Program-made: the position numbers and the translations under genes
In this document: piece by piece, positions 32,907 through 40,938 of the stretch
Layout: each line of letters begins with the position of its first letter
Numbering within the stretch: position 1 is the stretch's first letter
Origin: Streptomyces tendae
GTDB lineage: Bacteria; Actinomycetota; Actinomycetes; Streptomycetales; Streptomycetaceae
Direction: 5' to 3'
DNA length: 64,000 nt
NCBI RefSeq assembly: GCF_014650435.1
Contig: NZ_BMUY01000004.1
Span: 124,001 to 188,000, forward strand
Notes under the pieces: model-generated
What the model saw: only the letters and a program-made list of their open reading frames with translations
The model's database searches: none
Told to the model about the DNA's origin: nothing

Positions 32907-35573
32907 ATGCTGAGAACCCGGCGACGACCGGCCCGCACCCTGTGGGCCGCGCTCGCCCTGGCACTGACGGCGGGCGCCGTCGGACCGGCGACCGGGGCCG
33001 CTGCCGCGGCAGGCGCCTCGGCCGCTGCAGGGAAGCTGACGGTCTACGTCTCCGCCGCCGACGGGGACGACGCCAACAGCGGCGGCCGCAAGGACCCGTT
33101 CCGGACCATCGCCGCCGCCCGTGACGCGCTGGCCGGCCGCACCTCGGCCGAGGCCCGCGGCACGGTGCTGATCCGGGGCGGCACCTACGTCCTCGACGAC
33201 ACCGTCGAGCTGAAGGGCGCCGCGAACTCCTGGGTCACCTACGCCCCGTACCGGAACGAGAAGGTGACGATCACCGGATCGCACGAGCTGCCCGCCGAGG
33301 GGTGGAAGAAGCTCACCGACCTCTCCGAGGAGACCCTCGCCCAGCCGCAGTACTCCTCCCACTCCCGGCTGAACACGCCCGAGTTGCGTGAGGGGGTGTG
33401 GGTCTACGACCTCGGCGCCCAGGGCATCGACCCGGGGACCCTGTACAAGAACGGTTTCAACTGGGTGCAGGACCCCTTCGCTCCCGAACTGGTGGTCGGC
33501 GGCGACACCCAGGTCCTGGCCGAGTACCCGAACGGGAACTCCTGCGCCACGACGGAAACCGACTGTCACCTGTGGGGTACGGGCGACAAGTGGGACGCCG
33601 AGGGTCCCCGGGACCTCATGAACGTGGACCTCGACGCCCGCTTCGGACTCCAGGACGACTGGAACTCCTCCGGCACGACCCCGCGGGCCCAGTTCGAGGA
33701 CAAGAAGCAGCAGCTCGACGACCCGGAGCAACGCGACACCTGGTCGCCTCAGGAGATGCGGCGCATGACGCCGCAGATCTTCACGGTGGGCGGTCGAGCG
33801 GCGGCCGGGGACCGCTACAAGAGCTGGGCGCCCGAGGCGGTGCCGACGGTGGACGACCTCGGTACCCGTGGCTTCGGCGAGTACGCCGACGTCCCGGTGC
33901 AGCTCGACCCGCGGTGGATCGAGGACATCGACAACACGAAGGCCGAGACCGAGGGCTGGCTGTCGGGGTACTTCGGCAACAACTACGCCAACGACATGGT
34001 GCGGATCCTGTCCTGGAGCGAGGACCGGCTCTACACCAAGTACCCGTCGATGTACATCCCGCAGGACGCGTGGACCAAGGTCAAGGTCCTCAACGTCCTC
34101 TCGGAGTTGGACACGGCCGGTGAGTACTACATCGACCGCTACGACGACAACGACGTCCTCTACTACCGGCCCGAGGGCGGGACGATCGAGGGCAAGGACA
34201 CCACGCTCCAGACCTTCGACAAGAACTTCTTCCTGCTCGACGGGACCCAGGGCGTGACCCTGCGCGGCCTGACCATGACCGGGTCGCTCGTCAGCGGCGT
34301 GCAACTCCTGGACGCCGTCGGCACGCTCGTCGACGCGGTCGACATCTCCAACGTGAGCATGGACGCCGTCCGTATCGGCCGGACCACCGACACCATCACG
34401 ACCATGCCCGACTACGAGACGCTGCAGGGCGGCCACGACAACATCGTGCAGAACTCCTACCTCCACGACCTGGGCGGCGGCGGGGTCCTGCTCGGCGGCG
34501 GCGACCGGGCCACGCTGGAACGGGGCGACAACGTCGCCCGGCACAACGAGATCGCGCGCTTCTCGAAGCTCGCGACCTACACCCCCGCCGGCTACCTGTA
34601 CGGGGTCGGCAACTCCTTCGAGTACAACTACGTCCACGACGCACCGCACATGGCCGTGCAGATCATGGGCAACGACATGCGCGTCAACCACAACCACTTC
34701 CACGACGTGGTGAAGAACGCCGGGGACATGGGCGCGGTCTACGCGGGCCGGGACTTCACGTACCTCGGCAACGAGGTCGCGTACAACCACTTCGAGAAGA
34801 TCGGCGGGTCCAACGACGCGCTGTACATGGACGACGGCGCGTCCGGTGTGCGCTTCCACCACAACGTGGTGAACGGCTCGAACTCCGGCGTCAACCTCAA
34901 CTCCGGACACGGCAACACCGCGAACGACAACGTGTTCATCGGGGTGAAGCACGTCGGTCACGGCGGCATCTACCACAAGAAGGGCGAGACCCGGCTGCCG
35001 CTGGACAACAGCTGGGTGCTGCAGAGCAGGTTCAACTCCTTCCTCGACGTCCGCGAGGGCGAGAAGTACAGCGCGACGCCCGAGACGGTGGCGGCCTGGC
35101 ACGGGCACTACACGAATGGGCGGGCGACGTACTCCGACGGGAAGCCGATCGTGTACCCGCAGGTCGAGCGGTGGTACGTGCCACGGGTGACCGCGACGGG
35201 CGAGGAGTGCACGGCGGCGAACTACGCGACGGCGGGTACGAACGGCTGCAGCCGGGCGACGGTCTGGGACGACGCGGACTCGCTCTACGTGCCGTCCGGT
35301 GTGGAGATCGACCACGCGGTGGTCGTCGGCGGCGGCTCGGGGTTCGTGGAGACGACCGCGGCCTTCACGGAGCCCGCGGCGGAGTACAAGCTGTCGCGCT
35401 GGAGCGACAAGGTCAACACCCGGGCGGTGGCGGCTGCTTCGGTGGCGGAGACGGGTCTGGACCTCGACACGCTGAAGTTCTCCGCTTCCGGTGCGGTGGC
35501 CCGGGCGTACGGGGCCGCGTGGGTCGCGGAGTGGAACCGGAACGTCATCGCGGAGGGGATCGGACGGCCGTGA
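32907..35573 (+). CDS. Large secreted right-handed beta-helix protein
   Basis: An 888-residue exported protein. The leader LRTRRRPARTLWAALALAL is followed by an Ala-rich cleavage region. The mature part starts with LTVYVSAADGDDANSGGRKD and PFRTIAAARDALAG, the first coils of a parallel beta-helix, with further coils such as VTLRGLTMTGSLVSG, NNYVHD-like turns (FEYNYVHDAPHM) and RVNHNHFHDVVKN. The C-terminal 200 residues are less repetitive. It lies 80 bases after the SDR gene and probably belongs to the operon. It is likely a polysaccharide-degrading enzyme; no catalytic residues are assigned. Confidence 0.82.
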   Translation: MLRTRRRPARTLWAALALALTAGAVGPATGAAAAAGASAAAGKLTVYVSAADGDDANSGGRKDPFRTIAAARDALAGRTSAEARGTVLIRGGTYVLDDTVELKGAANSWVTYAPYRNEKVTITGSHELPAEGWKKLTDLSEETLAQPQYSSHSRLNTPELREGVWVYDLGAQGIDPGTLYKNGFNWVQDPFAPELVVGGDTQVLAEYPNGNSCATTETDCHLWGTGDKWDAEGPRDLMNVDLDARFGLQDDWNSSGTTPRAQFEDKKQQLDDPEQRDTWSPQEMRRMTPQIFTVGGRAAAGDRYKSWAPEAVPTVDDLGTRGFGEYADVPVQLDPRWIEDIDNTKAETEGWLSGYFGNNYANDMVRILSWSEDRLYTKYPSMYIPQDAWTKVKVLNVLSELDTAGEYYIDRYDDNDVLYYRPEGGTIEGKDTTLQTFDKNFFLLDGTQGVTLRGLTMTGSLVSGVQLLDAVGTLVDAVDISNVSMDAVRIGRTTDTITTMPDYETLQGGHDNIVQNSYLHDLGGGGVLLGGGDRATLERGDNVARHNEIARFSKLATYTPAGYLYGVGNSFEYNYVHDAPHMAVQIMGNDMRVNHNHFHDVVKNAGDMGAVYAGRDFTYLGNEVAYNHFEKIGGSNDALYMDDGASGVRFHHNVVNGSNSGVNLNSGHGNTANDNVFIGVKHVGHGGIYHKKGETRLPLDNSWVLQSRFNSFLDVREGEKYSATPETVAAWHGHYTNGRATYSDGKPIVYPQVERWYVPRVTATGEECTAANYATAGTNGCSRATVWDDADSLYVPSGVEIDHAVVVGGGSGFVETTAAFTEPAAEYKLSRWSDKVNTRAVAAASVAETGLDLDTLKFSASGAVARAYGAAWVAEWNRNVIAEGIGRP

Positions 35574-35595
35574 CCGGCTGAGCCCGCATCGCTGC

Positions 35596-35635
35596 GCGGC
35601 CGAGGCGCCCGTCCGGGAACGGGTGCCTCGGCCGC
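35596..35635. terminator. Strong bidirectional terminator
   Basis: A 17-bp stem with one mismatch: GCGGCCGAGGCGCCCGT (35596-35612) and ACGGGTGCCTCGGCCGC (35619-35635), with a six-base loop. It sits between the convergent beta-helix and GntR genes and marks the end of the long rightward operon. Confidence 0.8.
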
Positions 35636-35648
35636 TTCGTCGCGTCTC

Positions 35649-36398
35649 CTACGCGTCCTGCGTGTCGGCCGGCCGGCGGCGGGCCCACGACGACGTGATG
35701 TGCTCGCGCATCGCCTCCGCGGCAGCCTCGCCGTCCCCGGCGAGCACGGCGGCGGCGACCCGGGCGTGGGCCTCGTGCGTGAGCTCGATGTCCTCGCGGG
35801 TCGGGTCCCCGCTGTACTGCGGGGAGCGCACGGCCTTGCCCTGGATGCTGGAGACGATGGCTCTCCCGAACGCGTCCCGGGAGGCGCGGTGGATGATCTC
35901 GTGGAACTCTATGTCCGCGCGTGAGTAGGCCGCGGGGTCGTCGATGAGACCCGCGAGTTCGTCGAGCTTGGCGGAGAGCGCCGCCGACTGCTCCTCCTCG
36001 ATGAGCCCGGCGGCGCGGGCGGCCATCGCGCACTCCAGGGTGGTCCTGATCTCGATCAGGTTGTCCAGGTAGACCAGGCGGTCCTCGCGCTGGAACAGCG
36101 CGTCGAGGACCAGCGGGTCGAGCAGGCTCCACTGGTCCTGGCCCAGGACGACGGTCCCCCAGCCCTGACGGGTCGCCACCAGTCCCTTCTCGGCGAGCGT
36201 CGTCGTCGCCTCCCGGATCACGGTCCGGCTCACCTCGTACTCCTCGCAGAGCTCGCCCGCCGACGGCAGCGCGGTGCCGGGCGGGTACTCACCGAGCACG
36301 ATGGCCGTGGCGAGGCTCTGGACGACGGCCGCAGCGAGCGGCGGCCGACGCCGTTGAGGTCGGGACACGGCGGTGGTGTCCGCGGATGGCTTGATCAT
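35649..36398 (-). CDS. GntR family regulator (FadR/FCD type)
   Basis: A 249-residue regulator. The winged helix (about 15-80) shows ALPSAGELCEEYEVSRTVIR and the all-helical FCD domain follows, with Asp/His residues typical of its metal-binding pocket (DIEFHEIIHRAS; LTHEAHARV). ATG 36398 is chosen; a TTG at 36416 is possible. It diverges from the second dehydratase gene. A 29-base site in the shared spacer recurs before the first dehydratase gene (22671-22699), so it probably controls both units in response to a sugar acid. Confidence 0.88.
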   Translation of the reverse strand: MIKPSADTTAVSRPQRRRPPLAAAVVQSLATAIVLGEYPPGTALPSAGELCEEYEVSRTVIREATTTLAEKGLVATRQGWGTVVLGQDQWSLLDPLVLDALFQREDRLVYLDNLIEIRTTLECAMAARAAGLIEEEQSAALSAKLDELAGLIDDPAAYSRADIEFHEIIHRASRDAFGRAIVSSIQGKAVRSPQYSGDPTREDIELTHEAHARVAAAVLAGDGEAAAEAMREHITSSWARRRPADTQDA

Positions 36399-36480
36399 CT
36401 GGTCAGAGACTCCCAATGTTCGTGCAGGTTCGCCCGGCCCCCGCTGTCCAATGACCCCAGGTTAGCCGAACATGCTAAGG

Positions 36481-36509
36481 TCATCACTCGTATCACAAGT
36501 TATGACTCA
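36481..36509 (+). promoter_or_regulatory. GntR-type operator, copy B, with overlapping promoter
   Basis: This matches the site at 22671-22699 in 24 of 29 positions. It contains an outer inverted pair, GTCAT (36480-36484) and ATGAC (36502-36506). A rightward -10-like TAAGGT (36476-36481) with a weak ATGACC 19 bases upstream places transcription start inside the site. The dehydratase ATG lies 15 bases downstream. Confidence 0.68.
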
Positions 36510-36523
36510 TCCGTGGGAGAGCG

Positions 36524-37666
36524 ATGCGCATCACCGGATACCGGTCCCTTGCCACGGTCCACGAGTGGGGGCGGCCGGTGGGCGACGTGAACGGCGTCGT
36601 CACCGCCGGTGTCACCGAGGTGCCGGTCCTGCTGCTGGAGACCGACGAGGGCCTGACCGGCGTGGGTCTCGGCGGAAACGCCGACGCCGCACGGGTCTTC
36701 CCCGCCCTGGAGGGCCAGGACCCCCGCGCGGTCACCTCGCTGTACGACAGGATGCTCGCGCACGTCTTCAAGTCCGGGCACGGCGGGCAGGTGTTCGCCA
36801 CGATCGGCGCCCTCGACATGGCGCTGTGGGACCTCAAGGCGAAGATCGCCCAGGAGCCGCTGTGGCGGACGCTGGGCGCCGCCGACCGCTTAGTGCCGGG
36901 CTACGCCTCCGGTCTGGACTACGCACTCACCGACGACGAACTCGTCGCGTTCCACGAGCGGTGGGCGCGGCGCGGGTTCACCGGCGCCAAGGTCAAGGGC
37001 GGCCTGGACGTGGACCGGGACGTGCGGCGCCTGGCCGCGGTCCGCGACGTGTTCCGGGTCAACAGCGACCGCCCGGCGCTCATGTACGACGTCAACGAGT
37101 CCTGGGGACGGCACCAGGCGGTGCGTCTGGCCCGGCAGGTGGAGGAGCGCGTCGAGCTGACCTGGATCGAGGAACCGGTCCGGCGCTGGGACGTGGCGGG
37201 ACACCGCGCGGTCGCGACCGGGGTCCGTGCCGCCGTCGCGACCGGGGAGAACCTGACGGGCCTCGAACACTTCCGGCCGCTGCTGGCCGCGGACGCCGTG
37301 GGGGTGGTGCAGACCGGCGCCGTGTGGGGCATCACCCACTTCCTGCGCGTCTCCACCCTCGCCTTCGGGCACGGACTGCCGGTGAGCCCCGTCGGGTACG
37401 ACGCCAACCCGGTCGCGCACGCGGCGGCCGCCGTGCCCAACCACCTGGTGACCGAGGTGCAGGACCTGTCCTTCCCGGTCGGACTGCGGGTGGACCAGGA
37501 GATCGCCGACGGCGGGATCGTCCTCGGCGACACCCCGGGCCTGGGCATCGAGGTGGACGAGGAGCGGATCGTCGCGCGGGCCGCGTCGGGAGGGTGGTCC
37601 CTGCCGTCGGGACCGCACGTCCGGCCGGCCGACGCCGGCCTCGGACTCGCGCCGCAGACACGGTGA
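36524..37666 (+). CDS. Enolase-superfamily sugar-acid dehydratase, copy 2
   Basis: A 380-residue paralogue of the protein at 22862-24115, alike along its whole length. The KxK motif is FTGAKVKGGLD, with metal ligands in LMYDVNESWG, WIEEPVRRWD and VATGENLTGLE. A late position differs between copies: SPVGYDANPVAH here and SPVGYHANPLAH in copy 1, so a possible catalytic His is Asp here. ATG 36524 follows GGGAGAG. It is a monocistronic-type unit with the ThuA gene next, and diverges from the GntR regulator. Role: dehydration of the same or a related sugar acid. Confidence 0.87.
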   Translation: MRITGYRSLATVHEWGRPVGDVNGVVTAGVTEVPVLLLETDEGLTGVGLGGNADAARVFPALEGQDPRAVTSLYDRMLAHVFKSGHGGQVFATIGALDMALWDLKAKIAQEPLWRTLGAADRLVPGYASGLDYALTDDELVAFHERWARRGFTGAKVKGGLDVDRDVRRLAAVRDVFRVNSDRPALMYDVNESWGRHQAVRLARQVEERVELTWIEEPVRRWDVAGHRAVATGVRAAVATGENLTGLEHFRPLLAADAVGVVQTGAVWGITHFLRVSTLAFGHGLPVSPVGYDANPVAHAAAAVPNHLVTEVQDLSFPVGLRVDQEIADGGIVLGDTPGLGIEVDEERIVARAASGGWSLPSGPHVRPADAGLGLAPQTR

Positions 37667-37723
37667 GACCGCCCCATCGGGGCACGTCGAGGGCGCGTCG
37701 AGGGCGCGTGGAGGGAGCAGTAC

Positions 37724-38389
37724 ATGAGCATGCGAAAGGCCCTGGTGGTCCGCGGCGGGTGGGAGGGTCACGACCCGGTCGGCTGCACCGAGTCGGTCAT
37801 GCCCGCCCTGGAGGACGCGGGGTTCGGGATCGAGGTCGCCGAGGACCTGTCGGTGTACGAGGACGCCGGCCTGCTCGCCGCGACCGACCTCGTCGTGCAC
37901 TCCTGGTCGGCGGGCGGCCTGACGGCGGCTCAGGAGAAGGGCCTGGTCGACGCGGTGGAGGCGGGCACCGGCTTCGCGGGCTGGCACGGGGGCGTGGTCG
38001 CCACGAACGTCGCCAACCCGCGCTACCTGCGGATGGTCGGGGGCCGCTTCCTGTGGCACCCGGAGGGGTTCCAGGAGTTCACCGTGCGCATCGCCGCCAC
38101 GCCGGACCGGGACGGCGGGATCGTCGAGGGCATCACGGACTACGACGTGGAGACCGAGCACTACTGGGTGCTCACGGACTCCCTCAACACCGTCCTGGCC
38201 ACGTCCGTGCTGGCCCCGGGTCCGGCCGACCCGTGGCACGAACCCGTCGAGTTCCCGGTGGTGTGGACGCGCCGCTGGGGAGCGGGGCGGGTCTTCGTCT
38301 GCACCCTCGGCCACCGCGTCGCGGACCTCCGGGTGCCGCAGACGGCGGCGATCGTCGGCCGCGGGCTGGTGTGGGCGGCCCGGGCGTGA
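37724..38389 (+). CDS. ThuA-like glutamine-amidotransferase-fold protein
   Basis: A 221-residue protein of the ThuA family: ALVVRGGWEGHDPVGCTESV at the start, then GTGFAGWHGG, and the late TRRWGAGRVFVCTLGHRVAD, all typical. The ThuA fold is related to class I glutamine amidotransferases but lacks their catalytic Cys environment; the family is linked to sugar use in many bacteria and its reaction is unclear. It follows the second dehydratase by 57 bases and is probably cotranscribed. Confidence 0.87.
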   Translation: MSMRKALVVRGGWEGHDPVGCTESVMPALEDAGFGIEVAEDLSVYEDAGLLAATDLVVHSWSAGGLTAAQEKGLVDAVEAGTGFAGWHGGVVATNVANPRYLRMVGGRFLWHPEGFQEFTVRIAATPDRDGGIVEGITDYDVETEHYWVLTDSLNTVLATSVLAPGPADPWHEPVEFPVVWTRRWGAGRVFVCTLGHRVADLRVPQTAAIVGRGLVWAARA

Positions 38390-38395
38390 CCCGGT

Positions 38396-38423
38396 GGGGG
38401 CGCCCGGAGCCTCGGGTGCTCCC
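38396..38423. terminator. Possible terminator hairpin between convergent genes
   Basis: GGGGGCGCCCG (38396-38406) can pair with most of CGGGTGCTCCC (38413-38423), with two mismatches or wobble pairs. It lies between the ends of the ThuA and LacI genes. The signal is weaker than the other terminators. Confidence 0.4.
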
Positions 38424-38469
38424 TCCTCCGGCGATCCGGTGCGCCACGCGTGTCGGCTGCTCTCGCGAG

Positions 38470-39537
38470 TCAGGTGCTCTCGCGTGCGACGACCCGGTAC
38501 CCCACGTCGCGGTGCGGGACGTCGACCGCGGCGCCGCGCATCCGCGTGAGCAGCAGCTCGGCGCTCAGCTCCCCGATCCGCGCGCTGGGTACGGCCACCG
38601 TGGTCAGCGCCGGGACCAGGTGCCGGGCCAGTTCGAAGTCGCCGAAGCCGGCCAGGGCGAGCGTGCCGGGCACGTCGATGCCGCGCCGTACGCATGCCTG
38701 GAGGGCGCCGGCGGCGAAGACGTCGCTGGAGAACATCACGGCGTCGGAGTCCGGGTACCGCTCGAGTGCCAGGTCCAGCAGGGCGACACCGGTGTCCATG
38801 GTGACCGGCTCCGGACCGGCGTCCACGGTGCGCGGTTCGCTGCCCAGCAGGTCGCGGACGGCGCCGTGGTAGCCGTCGAGGCGTTCCGCGGCCCGGGGGT
38901 CGCCGGAGGTGTGCCGCCCCGCGAAGGTGATGCGGCGCCGGCCGCGCCGGACGAGGTGGTCCACCATCGCCGCCGCGGCGGCCGCGTTGGAGAAGCCGAC
39001 CAGCAGGTCCACCGGGTCCTCGGACCAGCCCCAGGTCTCGACGACCGGCACCCCGGCCGCCCCGAGCAGCGTCAGGGTGCCCGGGGTGTGGCGGGTCCCC
39101 ACCACGAGCAGTCCGTCCGGCCGCCGGCCCAGGAAGCTGCGCAGCACCTCCTCCTCGTGCTCGGGCCGGTAGTCGGTGGTCCCGACGAAGATCTGGTAGC
39201 CGTGGGCCGCCAGCGCCGTGGAGAAGGCGTGCACGGTGTCGGCGAAGACCGAGGCGTTGATCTGCGGCACCAGGGCGGCGACCGTACGGCTGCGGTTGGA
39301 GGCCAGGTTGCTGGCGGCCAGGTTGGGCACGTAGCCGGTGGCCGTGAGGGCCGCCTGGACCCGGGCCCGTGTCTCGTCGGACACCGACAGGGGGTCGCGG
39401 ACGACCCGGGAGACCGTCTGAGCCGACACCCCGGCGGCCGCCGCGACGTCCGACAGGGTCACCGAACGGGTAGCGGATCGTTTGCGGGGACGGCGGGGCG
39501 GCGGCTGGCTCACGCCGGAAACGATATCGGGCGTCAC
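38470..39537 (-). CDS. LacI family transcriptional regulator
   Basis: A 355-residue repressor. The HTH and hinge are VTLSDVAAAAGVSAQTVSRV and YVPNLAASNLASNRS; the periplasmic-binding-like domain carries GFGDFELARHLVPALTTVA at its end. GTG 39537 overlaps the stop of the upstream FAH-type gene (GTGA) and has GGGGAG five bases before it, so the two are coupled. It probably binds the long AGCGCT palindrome at 40801-40826 between the divergent transcription units. Confidence 0.9.
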   Translation of the reverse strand: MTPDIVSGVSQPPPRRPRKRSATRSVTLSDVAAAAGVSAQTVSRVVRDPLSVSDETRARVQAALTATGYVPNLAASNLASNRSRTVAALVPQINASVFADTVHAFSTALAAHGYQIFVGTTDYRPEHEEEVLRSFLGRRPDGLLVVGTRHTPGTLTLLGAAGVPVVETWGWSEDPVDLLVGFSNAAAAAAMVDHLVRRGRRRITFAGRHTSGDPRAAERLDGYHGAVRDLLGSEPRTVDAGPEPVTMDTGVALLDLALERYPDSDAVMFSSDVFAAGALQACVRRGIDVPGTLALAGFGDFELARHLVPALTTVAVPSARIGELSAELLLTRMRGAAVDVPHRDVGYRVVAREST

Positions 39538-40706
39538 AGCGCTCCCCGTGCCACCAGGGCCCGCATCAGGTCCGCGATGCCGAACGTCCACGGCACGCAG
39601 GCTTCGCTCGGCCGGATCCGGTTGACGAGCGTGCCGAGCTTCGGCGTGGCGATGGCGACGAGGTCGCCGTCGTGATGCGTGAACCCCTGTCCGGGCGCGT
39701 CCCGGTCCTCGACGGGCGCGAACATCGTGCCGAGGTAGAGCACGGCGCCGTCCGGGTACTGGTGGTGCGGGCCCACCAACTGCGCCACCAGGTCCAGCGG
39801 ATCGCGGCTGATGGCGGCCATCGAGGACTCGGCGTCGAGCCGGTACCCGTCGGCGCCCTCGACGGTCAGGGTGACCGTGGCCCGCCGTACGTCGTCGATG
39901 CGGAAGCCCGGTTCGAACAGCCGCAGGAAGGGTCCGAGGGCGGCCGAGGCGTTGTTGTCCTTGGCCTGGGGCAGCAGCAGCGCGGAACGCCCCTCCACGT
40001 CGCGGAGGTTGACGTCGTTGCCGAGGGTCGCGCCGACCACGGCCCCGGTGGAGGAGACGGCCAGCACCACCTCCGGCTCCGGGTTGTTCCAGCGGGAGGC
40101 GGCGTGCACCCCGGCGTCGGCGCCGCTGCCCACGGCGGCCAGCACGGGCGCCTTGGTGAAGATCTCGGCGTCGGGACCGATGCCGACCTCCAGGTACTGG
40201 CTCCACGCTCCCTGCGCGACCAGGATCTCCTTGAGCGCTGCGGCCTCGTCGGAGCCGGGACGCAGGGAGGCGACGTCGTCGCCGACGAGCCGGCGGATCC
40301 CCTCCCGGGCCTCGGCGGCACCGGCGGCGTCGCCGCGGACACGTTCCTCGATGACCCGCTCCAGCATCGACACCACGAAGGTGACCCCGGCCGCCTTGAC
40401 GGCCTGCAGGTCGACCGGCGCGAGCAGCCAGGGCCGTCGCGGGTTCCGGCCGTCGAGGGGCGTGTTGGCCAGCACCTCGTCGAGTCCTGCGATCCGTTCG
40501 CCGCGGGCGGCGCGCAGGCGTTCGGCCGGGTCCGGTGTCTCGCACAGGTCGCGGACGGTGGGGAAGGTGGTGGTGATGTCGTGCAGCCCGTCCTCGCGGA
40601 CGGCGACGACGGACGGTCCGAGGCCGGGGCGCCAGACCCGGCCGACGAGCGCGCCCCCGGTGCCGTCGGCGGGCAGGGTGGTCGTGGCGTCGGGCCACTG
40701 GTTCAT
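39534..40706 (-). CDS. FAH-family 2-keto-3-deoxy sugar acid dehydratase-like (AraD1/KdaD type)
   Basis: A 390-residue protein of the longer FAH branch. The metal-binding Glu residues lie in SRWNNPEPEVVLAV, the Asp in ATLGNDVNLRDVEGR, and the conserved LLLPQAKDNNASAALGP follows. This pattern is that of 2-keto-3-deoxy-pentonate dehydratases rather than C-C hydrolases. It would make an alpha-ketoglutarate-semialdehyde-type product in the cytoplasm. ATG 40706. It shares an operon with the LacI gene and diverges from the CoA-transferase operon across one operator, so both sides probably serve the same substrate. Confidence 0.82.
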   Translation of the reverse strand: MNQWPDATTTLPADGTGGALVGRVWRPGLGPSVVAVREDGLHDITTTFPTVRDLCETPDPAERLRAARGERIAGLDEVLANTPLDGRNPRRPWLLAPVDLQAVKAAGVTFVVSMLERVIEERVRGDAAGAAEAREGIRRLVGDDVASLRPGSDEAAALKEILVAQGAWSQYLEVGIGPDAEIFTKAPVLAAVGSGADAGVHAASRWNNPEPEVVLAVSSTGAVVGATLGNDVNLRDVEGRSALLLPQAKDNNASAALGPFLRLFEPGFRIDDVRRATVTLTVEGADGYRLDAESSMAAISRDPLDLVAQLVGPHHQYPDGAVLYLGTMFAPVEDRDAPGQGFTHHDGDLVAIATPKLGTLVNRIRPSEACVPWTFGIADLMRALVARGAL

Positions 40707-40767
40707 GGGATTCCTTTCGTGTTGCCCGGCCCGTTCCCGAAGGGTGCGAGCGGTCGGGACAAGGGCG

Positions 40768-40826
40768 TTGACACTGCGAGCGGCGCCCGCCTAGCGTGCA
40801 TGTTAGCGCTATCGCTAGCGCTAACA
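40768..40826 (+). promoter_or_regulatory. Promoter with 26-bp LacI operator
   Basis: TTGACA (40768-40773), 18 bases, TAGCGT (40792-40797) is a strong rightward promoter for the CoA-transferase operon. At the start site lies a perfect inverted repeat with arms TGTTAGCGCTA (40801-40811) and TAGCGCTAACA (40816-40826) around TCGC. It holds two overlapping AGCGCT-centred LacI-type sites. It lies 95 bases upstream of the divergent FAH-type gene, which it may also control. Confidence 0.75.
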
Positions 40827-40938
40827 ATAGGGTTCGGAACCCTCCCGATCCGTCCGACGCCCGTCGCCGCGCCGATGCCGCCCATCGTCCGCGCCGGTGC
40901 CGCCCGCCGTTCTCCGTCCGCCGCCTGCAAGGAGCCCC

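Noticed and set aside
36472..39675. 1067-codon rightward open frame covering the second dehydratase, ThuA and LacI genes
   Set aside because: It lies in a frame different from the real genes and has no recognisable domains.
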